Shown here: piece by piece, positions 29,834 through 38,744 of the stretch | Layout of the letters: every line of letters begins with the position of its first letter | Position numbering within the stretch: the stretch's first letter is position 1 | Assembly (NCBI GenBank): GCA_023664345.1 | Contig: JAMPFQ010000001.1 | Coordinates: forward strand, 50,482-114,481 | Source: Lachnospiraceae bacterium | Lineage (GTDB): Bacteria; Bacillota; Clostridia; Lachnospirales; Lachnospiraceae | DNA: 64,000 nucleotides | Direction of reading: 5' to 3' | Program-made: the position numbers and the translations under genes | The notes under the pieces: generated by a model | Told to the model about the DNA's origin: nothing | The model's database searches: none | What the model saw: the letters and a program-made list of their open reading frames with translations, nothing else

Positions 29834-31213
29834 ATGTATCAGATAAACTTTTCACATCCCTCCTCCATTTATTTTGTGGGGATTGGCGGCGTCAGCATGA
29901 GCGGCCTGGCGGAAATCCTGGCGGACGCAGGCTTTACCGTCTCCGGTTCCGACCGTTCCCGCAGCGCTCTCACCAATATGCTGGAAGCAAAGGGAATCAC
30001 TGTATTTTATGGACAAAGGGCTCAAAATATTACAGAGGACATCGACTGCGTAGTCTTCACCAGCGCGATCGGCAGGGATAATCCCGAATATATCGCCGCC
30101 CATGAGCGGGACATCCCCTGTCTCACCAGAGCGGAACTTTTAGGGCAGATCATGAAAAATTATGATATGCCCATTGCCGTCAGCGGCACCCACGGCAAGA
30201 CTACCACCACCTCCATGCTCAGTGAGATCCTGCTCCGGGCAGATATGGATCCCACTCTTTCCATCGGCGGTATCTTAAAGACCATCGGCGGGAACATCCG
30301 GGTCGGAAGGTCGGAATATTTCGTGACGGAAGCCTGTGAATATACCAACAGTTTTCTCAGCTTTTTCCCCAAGATCGGGGTCATACTCAATATAGAAGAA
30401 GACCATCTGGATTTCTTCAAGGACCTTGCGGATATCCGCAGTTCTTTCCGCAGGTTCGCCAAACTGCTGCCCAAGGACGGCTGCCTCATCATCAACGCGG
30501 GGATCCCTGACTGGCAGGAGATCGCCGGGGGACTGGCCTGCAGGGTGGTGACATTTGGTGCGGACGCGAACGCGGACTGTTATCCCTCCGACATTTCCTA
30601 TGATGAGAAAGGAAACCCCCGCTTCACCCTGCATCACGCGGACGGCTCGCTTACGGAGATCTCCCTGCGTGTTCCCGGGGAGCACAATATCCTGAATGCT
30701 GTTGCCGCTGCTGCCACGGCCGACCTGCTCTCCGTTGACAGGTGCTGCACGGCGCAGGCTCTCCATAGCTTTACCGGAACGGACCGGCGGTTCGAATACA
30801 AGGGCGCCATCGGCGGGGTCACGGTGATCGACGACTATTCCCATCACCCCACGGAGATTGCCGCCGCCCTGAACGCCGCCGCACGCTATCCCCACAAAAC
30901 ACTCTGGTGCGTGTTTCAGCCCCATACCTACAGCCGGACCAAAGCATTCCTGAAAGAATTCGCCCAGGCGCTGACACTGGCCGACAAAGTGGTGCTGGCG
31001 GATATCTACGCCGCACGGGAGACGGATACCCTGGGGATCAGTTCGGAAACCCTGCAGCAGGAGGTTCAGGCTCTGGGAAAAGAATGTTATTATTTTCCCA
31101 CATTTGATGAGATTGAAAATTTTTTACTGGAAAATTGCCTAAAGGGTGATCTGTTGATAACTATGGGGGCGGGCGATGTGGTGAAAATCGGCGAAACTAT
31201 CCTTGGGATCTGA
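29834..31213 (+). CDS. murC: UDP-N-acetylmuramate-L-alanine ligase
   Basis: The 459-aa cytoplasmic ligase adds L-Ala to UDP-MurNAc in peptidoglycan synthesis. It shows IYFVGIGGVSMSGLAEIL (UDP-sugar binding), the ATP loop VSGTHGKTTTTSML near residue 115, EACEYTNSF and DDYSHHPTEI. ATG 29834 follows AAGGAAG. Its stop is directly followed by the DnaA-box cluster. Confidence 0.97.
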   Translation: MYQINFSHPSSIYFVGIGGVSMSGLAEILADAGFTVSGSDRSRSALTNMLEAKGITVFYGQRAQNITEDIDCVVFTSAIGRDNPEYIAAHERDIPCLTRAELLGQIMKNYDMPIAVSGTHGKTTTTSMLSEILLRADMDPTLSIGGILKTIGGNIRVGRSEYFVTEACEYTNSFLSFFPKIGVILNIEEDHLDFFKDLADIRSSFRRFAKLLPKDGCLIINAGIPDWQEIAGGLACRVVTFGADANADCYPSDISYDEKGNPRFTLHHADGSLTEISLRVPGEHNILNAVAAAATADLLSVDRCCTAQALHSFTGTDRRFEYKGAIGGVTVIDDYSHHPTEIAAALNAAARYPHKTLWCVFQPHTYSRTKAFLKEFAQALTLADKVVLADIYAARETDTLGISSETLQQEVQALGKECYYFPTFDEIENFLLENCLKGDLLITMGAGDVVKIGETILGI

Positions 31214-31362
31214 TTTTCCACAATATCCACAGGACCGGCGGCGGAGATCTGGCTCTGCCCCTGTGGATATTCTGTATTTTAATGTGGATAATCCCCTGCC
31301 CCGATTCCTGCATATTTAACCACTGTCTTTTAAGTTTGTCCACATTTTCCACATTATCCACA
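31214..31362. promoter_or_regulatory. Cluster of seven DnaA boxes upstream of dnaD
   Basis: Nine-mers matching TTATCCACA: 31214-31222 (TTTTCCACA), 31223-31231 (ATATCCACA), 31262-31270 (bottom strand, ATATCCACA), 31283-31291 (bottom strand, perfect), 31336-31344 (TTGTCCACA), 31345-31353 (TTTTCCACA), 31354-31362 (perfect). All have no more than one mismatch. The first two and the last three are packed head to tail with no spacing. dnaA and dnaN are not here, so I read it as a DnaA regulatory or titration site rather than the origin. Confidence 0.85.
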
Positions 31363-31428
31363 TTTCCCGCGATTCCGGCGTCCGCAAGGCTTTCCGGCAA
31401 AATTACTATTTCTTTTTCAAAAAGCTTA

Positions 31429-31437
31429 TGCTATACT
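31429..31437 (+). promoter_or_regulatory. Extended -10 promoter of dnaD
   Basis: TGCTATACT gives an extended -10 element about 40 bp upstream of the dnaD ATG. The -35 region (TTTCTT) is poor. The DnaA boxes end 67 bp upstream of it. Confidence 0.45.
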
Positions 31438-31476
31438 TTGAATGCTTTAAATTTTCCGGAAAGAGGGATAACCATC

Positions 31477-32616
31477 ATGGCGCCTTTAACGATCTATAAG
31501 GACAGCGACATCAATTCCACTGTTGTACCCAACCTTTTTATCGATGAATATATGGGAGCGGCCAATGACGCGCAGCTGAAGATCTATCTCTATCTTCTGC
31601 GCATGATGAACGCGCAGCTGGCTACCAGCGTGTCCGATATCGCTGATAAGTTCAACCATACCGAAAAGGACGTGGTGCGTGCCCTGAAATACTGGGAGAA
31701 GCAGGGACTCCTCAGTCTGGATCATGATGAGGATAAGAATCTGGTGGGCATCCATATCAGGGAACTTTCCGCGGAAAAAGCTTCCGGCAGGAAGCCCCGG
31801 CCCGCGGCCACCTTTATCCCCATGCCCACGGCGTCCTCCGCGGAACCGTCTGTCCGTGGCAGTTCCATGGAACATGATCCCTCTGAAGCGCGTTCTATGG
31901 AATTGGAGACCCGGCCGGAAACCTTGCCTCTTTATGAAAAGCCCTCCTATTCCGCGGATCAGCTGCGGGAATTTCGGAACCGCCAGAGTACCGCCCAGCT
32001 GCTGTTCATCGCGGAGACCTATATCGGGAAACCCCTGACGCCCTCGGAAGTGAAGTCCATCCTTTTCTTTACGGACACGCTCCATTTTTCCGAAGACCTG
32101 ATCGACTATCTGCTCCAGTACTGTGTGGAACGGGGTAAAAAGAACTTCCGGTATATTGAAAAAGTCGCCATAAACTGGGCAGAAGAGGGCATCACTACAC
32201 CCGAACAGGCGCAGTCTGTCTCCGCCGGTTACGACAGAAAAGTTTATTCCATCATGAAAGCGCTGGGCAAGAACAGCGCCCCCACGGACGCGGAGCTTCA
32301 TTTCATCAACCGCTGGACCGTAGACTACGCGTTCGATCCCGACGTTATATTTGAAGCGTGCCAGCGCACGGTGCTCAACACGGACAGGAACCGTTTTCAA
32401 TATGCCGACAGGATGCTTGCCGCATGGAAAGAACAGAATGTCCGGAGCACCGCGGATATCATCAGGCTTGACGAAGCATACCACAGGAATAAAAAGAACA
32501 GCGGCAGGCAGGCGGACGCAGACACCGCGTCCCGCAGACCGGTGAATCGTTTTAACCAGTTTACACAGAACACTTATGATTTTGAGGCTCTGGAAAAAAA
32601 GTTGCTGAGCAACTAA
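31477..32616 (+). CDS. DnaD-domain replication initiation/primosome protein
   Basis: The 379-aa protein has an N-terminal winged-helix part (about 1-110, with LKIYLYLLRMMNA and DIADKFNHTEKDVVRALKYW) and a C-terminal DnaD/DnaB2 domain (about 210-350) containing YRK-like YDRKVYSIMKALGK and RDxF-type helices. DnaD-like proteins bind origin DNA or DnaA and help load the replicative helicase. A charged, low-complexity linker separates the domains. ATG 31477 follows AAGAGGG. It precedes the DnaI-like loader by 18 bp. Confidence 0.85.
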   Translation: MAPLTIYKDSDINSTVVPNLFIDEYMGAANDAQLKIYLYLLRMMNAQLATSVSDIADKFNHTEKDVVRALKYWEKQGLLSLDHDEDKNLVGIHIRELSAEKASGRKPRPAATFIPMPTASSAEPSVRGSSMEHDPSEARSMELETRPETLPLYEKPSYSADQLREFRNRQSTAQLLFIAETYIGKPLTPSEVKSILFFTDTLHFSEDLIDYLLQYCVERGKKNFRYIEKVAINWAEEGITTPEQAQSVSAGYDRKVYSIMKALGKNSAPTDAELHFINRWTVDYAFDPDVIFEACQRTVLNTDRNRFQYADRMLAAWKEQNVRSTADIIRLDEAYHRNKKNSGRQADADTASRRPVNRFNQFTQNTYDFEALEKKLLSN

Positions 32617-32634
32617 GGCCGGAAAGGATCTCCC

Positions 32635-33603
32635 ATGGCATTGACCAATTCCCAGCATGAATCGATCATGAGAGGCTACGAGCGCAGGCGCGATGCCAAC
32701 CGATCCCTGCTGGCATCCAGACAGGAAAAGATATTCCGCCAGATACCCGGCTACGAGGAACTGACGGATTCCGTCAGCACCCTTTCCGTGGATACCGCGA
32801 AAATGGTCTTAGCCGGAAACGATCAGGCTTTATCCCGGCTGCACGACTCGCTGCAGGAGATCTCCCGCAGGCAGAAGCAGCTGCTGCGGGATGCCGGTTA
32901 TCCTGAAGATTACCTGGAACCGGTCTACGACTGTCCCGACTGCCGGGATACAGGTTATATCAGCGGCGCTGACGGCAGGAAGGAAAAATGCCATTGTTTC
33001 CGCCAGCAGGAGATCGCCATCTTATATGACCAGTCCAATATCCGGGAGATGATCGCCAGAGAAAACTTCTCAACGCTCTCCTATGATCATTATCAGGGCG
33101 ACGACCTGCTCCATTTCAAGGCCGCTGTTTCCGCCAGTCTGAATTTTATACAAACTTTCAAAGAGGACTACCATAATCTCTTCTTTTATGGTACAGTAGG
33201 AACTGGAAAAAGCTTTTTGTCGGGCTGTATCGCCAACGAACTGATCAGGCGCGGGCACTCCGTCATCTATTTCAGTGCCCTGAACCTTTTTGAATGTCTG
33301 GCGTATTACAGTTTTGATCCCAAAGAAAAGGCGAAACTTCACAGCTTTTATGAGGACATCTATGGTTGTGACCTGCTGGTCATTGACGATCTGGGCACGG
33401 AGACCACAAATGCCTTTATCAATTCCCAGCTGTTTGCCTGCCTCAACGAACGACAGCTGAGACGGAACGCTACCGTGATCTCCACCAACCTGAATCTGGA
33501 GGAACTGCAGGTGCGCTATTCCGACCGGATCTTTTCACGCCTCACCAGCAGCTTTACCTTTTGCAAGCTGACCGGGGCAGACATCCGTATTTCCAGACTG
33601 TAA
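32635..33603 (+). CDS. DnaI/DnaC-like helicase loader ATPase
   Basis: The 322-aa protein has an N-terminal helical region, a zinc-ribbon-like CPDCRDTGYISG...CHC (about 103-125) and a C-terminal AAA+ ATPase with Walker A GTVGTGKS (about 187) and Walker B LLVIDDLGTE. The order matches Firmicute DnaI/DnaC-type loaders that deliver the DnaB/DnaC helicase to DnaA-opened DNA. It follows dnaD in one operon under the DnaA-box cluster. Confidence 0.88.
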   Translation: MALTNSQHESIMRGYERRRDANRSLLASRQEKIFRQIPGYEELTDSVSTLSVDTAKMVLAGNDQALSRLHDSLQEISRRQKQLLRDAGYPEDYLEPVYDCPDCRDTGYISGADGRKEKCHCFRQQEIAILYDQSNIREMIARENFSTLSYDHYQGDDLLHFKAAVSASLNFIQTFKEDYHNLFFYGTVGTGKSFLSGCIANELIRRGHSVIYFSALNLFECLAYYSFDPKEKAKLHSFYEDIYGCDLLVIDDLGTETTNAFINSQLFACLNERQLRRNATVISTNLNLEELQVRYSDRIFSRLTSSFTFCKLTGADIRISRL

Positions 33604-33642
33604 CGATCGACACCACTTACCAGAAAGCGAGGACAATCTTTC

Positions 33643-34827
33643 ATGGGCAACCGAGAAGAAAAAAGGAACTTGGAAACCATTCCCGTTGGTTCTCTTGGAA
33701 TCATCTCACTGGAGGGCTGCAGGTCCCTGGGCGAAAAAGTTGACAAATTTCTTGTAAAATGGCGTGCGGAGCGGGAAAGCGAGCATAAGGAATCTCTTGC
33801 TTTCTCCGGATATCAGAGAGATTCCTACCTGCTGAACGCCAAAGTTCCCCGTTTTGGTTCCGGCGAGGCAAAGGGGATGATCCTGGAATCTGTGCGCGGA
33901 ACCGACCTTTACCTGTTAGTAGATGTCTGCAACTATTCCCTGACATACTCTCTGTGCGGGCATGAGAACCATATGTCCCCGGACGACCATTATCAGGATC
34001 TGAAGCGAATCATTGCTGCCGTGGGCGGTAAAGCCCGCCGCATCACCGTGATCATGCCGTATCTGTACGAGAGCCGTCAGCATAAGAGGACCTCAAGGGA
34101 GTCTCTGGACTGCGCTCTGGCATTACAGGAACTGGTGAGGATGGGCGTTGACAACATCATCACTTTTGATGCCCACGATCCCCGTGTGCAGAATGCGATC
34201 CCTCTGCACGGTTTTGAGACGGTGCAGCCCGCTTATCAGTTTATCAAGGGACTGCTCCGCCATGTAACGGATCTGGAACTGGATTCCGACCACATGATGG
34301 TGATCAGCCCTGACGAGGGCGGCATGAGCCGTGCGATCTATATTGCCAACGTGCTGGGGCTGGACATGGGCATGTTCTATAAACGGCGCGATTATACCAG
34401 GATCGTACATGGGCGCAATCCCATTGTGGCGCATGAATTTCTGGGCACCAGCGTGGAGGGCAAGGATATGATCATCATTGATGATATGATCTCCTCCGGC
34501 GAGAGCGTGCTGGAGGTTGCCGCCGCGTTAAAGGCACGCAAGGCACGCAAGATCTTTGTCTTTGCCACTTTCGGTCTGTTCACCAACGGCCTGGACAAGT
34601 TTGACAAGGCGTATGAGTCCGGCATCCTGAACAGAGTGCTGACCACCAACCTGATCTACCAGACGCCCGAACTGTTGGAGCGCGAGTGGTACATAACCTG
34701 CGATATGAGCAAATATATCGCCTATATTATCGATACCCTGAACCATGATTCCTCGATCAGCGACCTGCTGAATCCTAACGAGCGGATTCAGAATATTGTG
34801 GCAAAATATAGAAACGGTGAGCTGTAG
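33643..34827 (+). CDS. prs: Ribose-phosphate pyrophosphokinase
   Basis: The 394-aa enzyme makes PRPP from ribose-5-phosphate and ATP for nucleotide, His and Trp synthesis. The PRPP loop is MIIIDDMISSGES and the substrate loop has VISPDEGGMSRA. It is about 75 residues longer than the classical 315-320 aa enzyme because of an N-terminal extension, a version I associate with Clostridia. It is probably cotranscribed with the dnaD-dnaI genes (39-bp gap). Confidence 0.93.
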   Translation: MGNREEKRNLETIPVGSLGIISLEGCRSLGEKVDKFLVKWRAERESEHKESLAFSGYQRDSYLLNAKVPRFGSGEAKGMILESVRGTDLYLLVDVCNYSLTYSLCGHENHMSPDDHYQDLKRIIAAVGGKARRITVIMPYLYESRQHKRTSRESLDCALALQELVRMGVDNIITFDAHDPRVQNAIPLHGFETVQPAYQFIKGLLRHVTDLELDSDHMMVISPDEGGMSRAIYIANVLGLDMGMFYKRRDYTRIVHGRNPIVAHEFLGTSVEGKDMIIIDDMISSGESVLEVAAALKARKARKIFVFATFGLFTNGLDKFDKAYESGILNRVLTTNLIYQTPELLEREWYITCDMSKYIAYIIDTLNHDSSISDLLNPNERIQNIVAKYRNGEL

Positions 34828-34843
34828 GCTCACCGTTTTTGAT
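34812..34843 (+). terminator. Terminator overlapping the prs stop codon
   Basis: AAACGGTGAGC pairs perfectly with GCTCACCGTTT, followed by TT and mixed sequence. The TAG stop of prs lies in the five-base loop, so the last sense codons form the left arm. Confidence 0.85.
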
Positions 34844-34858
34844 GGCAGGCATCTGCCG

Positions 34859-36154
34859 TTATGCCGCTTTCAGCACCAGAACCCAGTCATTGGCCCCGCA
34901 CGCTCTCGCCAGAGGGCTTGCCAGCCATTTCCCCACGCCCTGCAGCGTTGTGATATAGCTGTAAGTACCGTCCCGGGGATCCATCCAGTATGCATCCATG
35001 GGGCGGTCCCGGTAACGGCTCAGATCCAGCAGGAACCTGTCGCCGCTGTAGTCATAACAGAACACGTAATCCTCTCCCGCGAAGACCGCGATTCGATGGT
35101 ATCTCTCTTTCTGCCCGTATAACAGCAGCCTGTCGTCCGGTCTTCCGTTCACAAAATCCACGCTCTCCATCAGTTCTTTCAGATACCGCATCTGGGCGGC
35201 GCCGGGCTGATGCAGGGCATCCTGCCAGTTCTCCCGGACTCCGTAAGCGCCTTTCCCCTCCGCCTCCGTATAAAACTGCATGATGGCATTGCTGCCATAG
35301 GTGTGTCCCGCCGCGCCCGCAAACACGGCCCAATAGGCATAACGGCGCACATCCCACTCTTCCCAGTAGGGATCGTGGGGATCATGCAGCCCCTGCGGGA
35401 TCCCCTCATAAGAGGGCTCCGCGTCCAGGGTGGGCTTCATCGTGTCATAGCCGTGATCTTGCTCCACATATTTCCAGTTATCCTCACCGAAGAATGTTTC
35501 TTTCCCCACATTATCATCCCACTCTCCCAGAGACGCCTGGTCATATCTCCTGTGCCCCGACTGGAACATATTAAGATCCAGCCATTCCTCCTCATGGAAC
35601 CAGAGCGAGGAAGAAGTCCTGCCAAAGGGATGGTAAGTGATCAGCCGCTCCGGGTTATACTGTTTCAGGATCTTGGCCTCCAACGGGTATACATTCTTTC
35701 CGTTATCCCCTCTGACATCGCCGCCCAGGATCCAGATGATATTGGAGTATTTCTGAAAGCGTCTGCCCAGGAACTCCGCATACTCCGCAATGTTATCTCC
35801 GTTCAGGACGCCGTCCTTTACCAGGGAGCCCCAGGAGGGCAGAAGTCCCAGATAAAGCCCCATCTCCTCCGCCATCTCCAGCGCCGTATCCACGAACTCC
35901 CAGTAAGCCGCTTTCGTCACATCTTTCAGTCCGGGCGCCAGGGAACAGCCGCTTTCGGACACGCCGGGCAGAGTGTGTACCAGCACAGTCTGAATCACAT
36001 TGTAACCTTTTTCCCTGCGGTTCCTTAAGTAGGTACGCATCTCCTCCGCGCTCAGTTTCTGCAGCATCAGCCATGCCGTGTCTCCCAGCCAGAAGAACGG
36101 CTTGTCCCCTTGCAGCAGGTATTTTCCGTTTTCACTTATGTGAAGTCTTTCCAT
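34859..36154 (-). CDS. DUF4038 glycoside hydrolase, GH140-like
   Basis: The 431-aa protein has a TIM-barrel of the DUF4038 type (GKPFFWLGDTAWLMLQKLS-like opening, FWEFVDTALEMAEEMGLYLGL, WILGGDVRG) and a short C-terminal beta domain (FCYDYSGDRFLLDLSRY...MDPRDGTY). Characterised relatives (GH140) remove apiose side chains of rhamnogalacturonan II. The acidic residues in GGDVRGDN and DAEPSYE are candidates for catalysis. There is no signal peptide. ATG 36154 follows GGGAGG. It is a lone gene but extends the pectin theme. Confidence 0.75.
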   Translation of the reverse strand: MERLHISENGKYLLQGDKPFFWLGDTAWLMLQKLSAEEMRTYLRNRREKGYNVIQTVLVHTLPGVSESGCSLAPGLKDVTKAAYWEFVDTALEMAEEMGLYLGLLPSWGSLVKDGVLNGDNIAEYAEFLGRRFQKYSNIIWILGGDVRGDNGKNVYPLEAKILKQYNPERLITYHPFGRTSSSLWFHEEEWLDLNMFQSGHRRYDQASLGEWDDNVGKETFFGEDNWKYVEQDHGYDTMKPTLDAEPSYEGIPQGLHDPHDPYWEEWDVRRYAYWAVFAGAAGHTYGSNAIMQFYTEAEGKGAYGVRENWQDALHQPGAAQMRYLKELMESVDFVNGRPDDRLLLYGQKERYHRIAVFAGEDYVFCYDYSGDRFLLDLSRYRDRPMDAYWMDPRDGTYSYITTLQGVGKWLASPLARACGANDWVLVLKAA

Positions 36155-36293
36155 TTTGTGCCTCCCTATGTAATCGTTGCTTCTGTCTCTATCTTATTCT
36201 AAACTGTTGGGATCGGCAACTGTTTTTATGGGTGGTGGCGGGGGGGGACGGCACCAGGGCGGCAATGATTTGTCAACTTTATTTATATTTAGG

Positions 36294-36322
36294 TTGACAT
36301 TTTAGCAATGGCATCATATATT
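36294..36322 (+). promoter_or_regulatory. bioY promoter
   Basis: A perfect TTGACA (36294-36299), 17-bp spacer and TATATT (36317-36322). The -10 box lies within the left arm of the BirA-like palindrome. Confidence 0.8.
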
Positions 36323-36366
36323 TAAATTGTAAACCGGTTTCATGATTGGTTTACAATTTAAATATA
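36317..36366 (+). promoter_or_regulatory. BirA-like biotin operator
   Basis: A near 50-bp inverted repeat: 19-bp perfect arms ending in TTGTAAACC, a 12-bp centre, and GGTTTACAA with its mirror. The TTGTAAACC...GGTTTACAA core is the well known biotin operator half-site pair; the spacer is slightly shorter than the usual 14-16 bp. Binding of biotinyl-BirA would cover the -10 and start site. Confidence 0.85.
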
Positions 36367-36382
36367 CGATGAGGTGTCTGCT

Positions 36383-36925
36383 ATGAAATTTCATGTAAAG
36401 CAATTAGCGCTGGTCGGACTGATGGCGGCTGTGATCTGTATCCTGGGGCCATGGGCGTTGACCATTCCTGTGAGTCCCGTGGCCATTTCCCTGGGAACGC
36501 TGGCTATTTATTTTGTTATCTCGGTGCTGGGAATGAAGCTGGGAACGATCAGCGTGATGATCTATATCCTTCTGGGTCTGGCAGGGGTTCCTGTATTTAC
36601 GAATTTTACAGGCGGTCCCGGAAAGCTGTTCGGGCCGTCAGGCGGGTATATCATCGGCTATATTTTTCTCGCACTGATCGCCGGATCTTTCGTGGATAAG
36701 TTCAAAACGAGCCTGCCCATGCACTTTGCGGGCATGATCCTGGGCACTGCGGCGCTTTATTTCTTTGGCACTCTCTGGATGGCATATCAGATGGATCTTA
36801 CTTTCACACAGGCATTGATGGCAGGTGTTGTGCCCTATATTCCGGGAGACCTTATCAAACTGGCCGCTGCCATGGCTGCAGGGACTCAGATCCGCAAACG
36901 GCTGGCAAGGGCCGGGCTGATCTGA
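36383..36925 (+). CDS. bioY: Biotin ECF transporter S component BioY
   Basis: The 180-aa membrane protein has six hydrophobic segments and the BioY signature GGPGKLFGPSGGYIIGY. BioY binds biotin in the membrane and works alone or with a shared EcfAT module. ATG 36383 follows GAGGTG. The BirA-like operator fixes its regulation by biotin. A terminator follows directly. Confidence 0.95.
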   Translation: MKFHVKQLALVGLMAAVICILGPWALTIPVSPVAISLGTLAIYFVISVLGMKLGTISVMIYILLGLAGVPVFTNFTGGPGKLFGPSGGYIIGYIFLALIAGSFVDKFKTSLPMHFAGMILGTAALYFFGTLWMAYQMDLTFTQALMAGVVPYIPGDLIKLAAAMAAGTQIRKRLARAGLI

Positions 36926-36937
36926 CCCACACCGTCA

Positions 36938-36972
36938 AAAAGCTGCTGCAGCACTGAGCCGCAGCAGCTTTC
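36938..36972 (+). terminator. bioY terminator
   Basis: AAAAGCTGCTGC and GCAGCAGCTTTC form a strong stem around CAGCACTGAGCC, 12 bp after the bioY stop. Confidence 0.7.
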
Positions 36973-36995
36973 ATATATTGTCATGAGCTTGTCCT

Positions 36996-37523
36996 TCACC
37001 GATATGTATCATACAGCGATACCACATCCCCCAGGGAATTATACATGGTGATCTCCCCGCTATTGACAGGAACCACCACCACAAAGGGCTTTACAGGGTC
37101 TATCTCTATGGTCTTCTCCGTCACACCGTTATCCACTTCTATCTTACATACCTTATCCTCATTCATGGAGAGCAGCGCGATCCCTCTGTCATCAAAGATC
37201 ATGCCCCGCACGCCCTCGCCGATATAAGCATCCTTGCCGCCATGGCTGAAAAAGTAGCCATACGCGGTTCCCTCTTTTTTCATATAGATAGAATAAATAT
37301 GATCCCTTGTCTCCTCGTCATAGAAAAGCATGGCACACAGATCGTCATTCACTGCCTGCGCCATTTCCCAGTCGCTGGCAATGTTCTGCTCTTCCCTGGC
37401 ATCTTTCTCCAGGCTTCCTGCCGCGACTCCGATGATATTCGCATTCCAGATGATGACAAATGCCAGCAGGATGATCACCAAAAGCCCGAGAAATCCACAA
37501 ATCTTTTCTGCTTTCACCAACAT
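36996..37523 (-). CDS. Membrane-anchored protein of unknown function
   Basis: The 175-aa protein has one N-terminal membrane helix (about residues 10-30, FLGLLVIILLAFVIIWNANI) and an extracytoplasmic part with Asp/Glu-rich beta-strand-like sequence ending SLYDTYR. I do not recognise the family. It lies alone between bioY and a large hairpin element. The ATG at 37523 follows GGGAGGGT. Confidence 0.6.
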   Translation of the reverse strand: MLVKAEKICGFLGLLVIILLAFVIIWNANIIGVAAGSLEKDAREEQNIASDWEMAQAVNDDLCAMLFYDEETRDHIYSIYMKKEGTAYGYFFSHGGKDAYIGEGVRGMIFDDRGIALLSMNEDKVCKIEVDNGVTEKTIEIDPVKPFVVVVPVNSGEITMYNSLGDVVSLYDTYR

Positions 37524-37611
37524 ACCCTCCCATGTGCTCTTGCATTCCCATTCAGTATAACATAATTTATGCTATTTGTCATGCATTTGGTGTAAAAAAA
37601 TGGATGGCATG

Positions 37612-37787
37612 GGTAACAGTTCAGCCCTCACATTCATAAAAACGTCTGCTTCGCATCCGTCGCCGCTTTGCGGCTCATCTTTTATTTCATTTGAGGGCGC
37701 TCCGCTCATGGAATGATTCGCAATCAGTGCTTAGTGTGCAAGCACCCACGCACAGCTTGTGAATCATTCCATGGCTGAACTGTTACC
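37612..37787. repeat. 176-bp element with perfect 15-bp terminal inverted repeats and nested hairpins
   Basis: GGTAACAGTTCAGCC (37612-37626) is inverted at 37773-37787. Inside, CATGGAATGATTC (37707-37719) pairs with 37761-37773, GCCCTCA pairs with TGAGGGC, and GTGCTT pairs with AAGCAC. No reading frame is present. It lies between the membrane protein gene and the 3' end of fcl. It may be a MITE-like element or a folded 3' structure. Confidence 0.75.
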
Positions 37788-37798
37788 TGTACAAAACA

Positions 37799-38743
37799 TT
37801 ATCGTTCCGCCCTCATGGGGTTGTTCAGGAAATCCTCATAGCTGAGCCGGATGCCTTCTTCCAGTTCCGTCTTATATGTCCAGCCCAGCTTTGTGGCCTT
37901 GGACACATCCAACAGCTTCCGGGGCGTCCCGTTGGGCTTGCTGGTGTCCCACCTGATCTCACCCTGATAACCGATCACTTTCGCCACCAGTTCCGTAAGC
38001 TCCCTGATGGAAAGTTCCTTTCCCGTCCCGGCGTTGACCGTCTCGTCCCCACTGTAGTGGTTCATCAGGAACACGCACAGGTTGGCCAGATCGTCCACAT
38101 ACAAAAATTCCCTGAGAGGCGAACCGTCCCCCCAGCAGACCACCTCCCCGGCCCCGCTCTCTTTTGCCTCATGGAACCGCCGGATCAGCGCCGGAAGCAC
38201 ATGGCTGTGGGTGGGATGATAATTATCGTTAGGGCCGTACAGATTCGTAGGCATCACGGAGATATAATCTGTTCCATACTGCTTGTTCAGGAACTCACAA
38301 TATTTCAGCCCCGATATCTTAGCCAGGGCATATGCCTCATTGGTCTTCTCCAGTTCCGAAGTCAGCAGGCAGGACTCCGGCATGGGCTGGGGCGCCATCC
38401 TGGGATAAATACAGGAACTCCCCAGAAACTCCAGCTTCCTGCACCCATTTTGCCACGCGGAATGAATCACGTTCATTTCCAGGATCATGTTATCATACAT
38501 AAAATCCGCAAGGGCTTCCTGATTTGCCACGATCCCGCCGACTTTCGCCGCAGCCAGGAACACATATTCCGGCTTCTCTTCCGCAAAAAACTCCTCCACG
38601 GCATCCTGCCTGCGAAGGTCCAGTTCCCCGTGGGTGCGGGTAATGATATTGGCATATCCCTGCCTCTCCAGTTCCCTTACGATAGCGGAGCCCACCATTC
38701 CCCGGTGTCCCGCCACATAGATCTTAGCGTTTTTCTCCATCAT
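37799..38743 (-). CDS. fcl: GDP-L-fucose synthase
   Basis: The 314-aa SDR enzyme performs the epimerase/reductase step from GDP-4-keto-6-deoxymannose to GDP-L-fucose. It has the NADP-binding [21 protein letters not shown] and SCIYPR...[14 protein letters not shown] with the Tyr/Lys pair. It follows gmd by one base, with AAAGGTG upstream. It supplies fucose for surface glycans. Confidence 0.95.
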   Translation of the reverse strand: MMEKNAKIYVAGHRGMVGSAIVRELERQGYANIITRTHGELDLRRQDAVEEFFAEEKPEYVFLAAAKVGGIVANQEALADFMYDNMILEMNVIHSAWQNGCRKLEFLGSSCIYPRMAPQPMPESCLLTSELEKTNEAYALAKISGLKYCEFLNKQYGTDYISVMPTNLYGPNDNYHPTHSHVLPALIRRFHEAKESGAGEVVCWGDGSPLREFLYVDDLANLCVFLMNHYSGDETVNAGTGKELSIRELTELVAKVIGYQGEIRWDTSKPNGTPRKLLDVSKATKLGWTYKTELEEGIRLSYEDFLNNPMRAER

Positions 38744-38744
38744 C

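Noticed and set aside
31214-31362. Chromosomal origin oriC
   Set aside because: DnaA boxes are dense, but dnaA, dnaN, rpmH or gidA are absent and no clear AT-rich unwinding element lies beside them. A regulatory or titration role is more likely.
36240-36247. G8 run upstream of bioY
   Set aside because: It lies outside the promoter and any gene, so no slippage effect is apparent.
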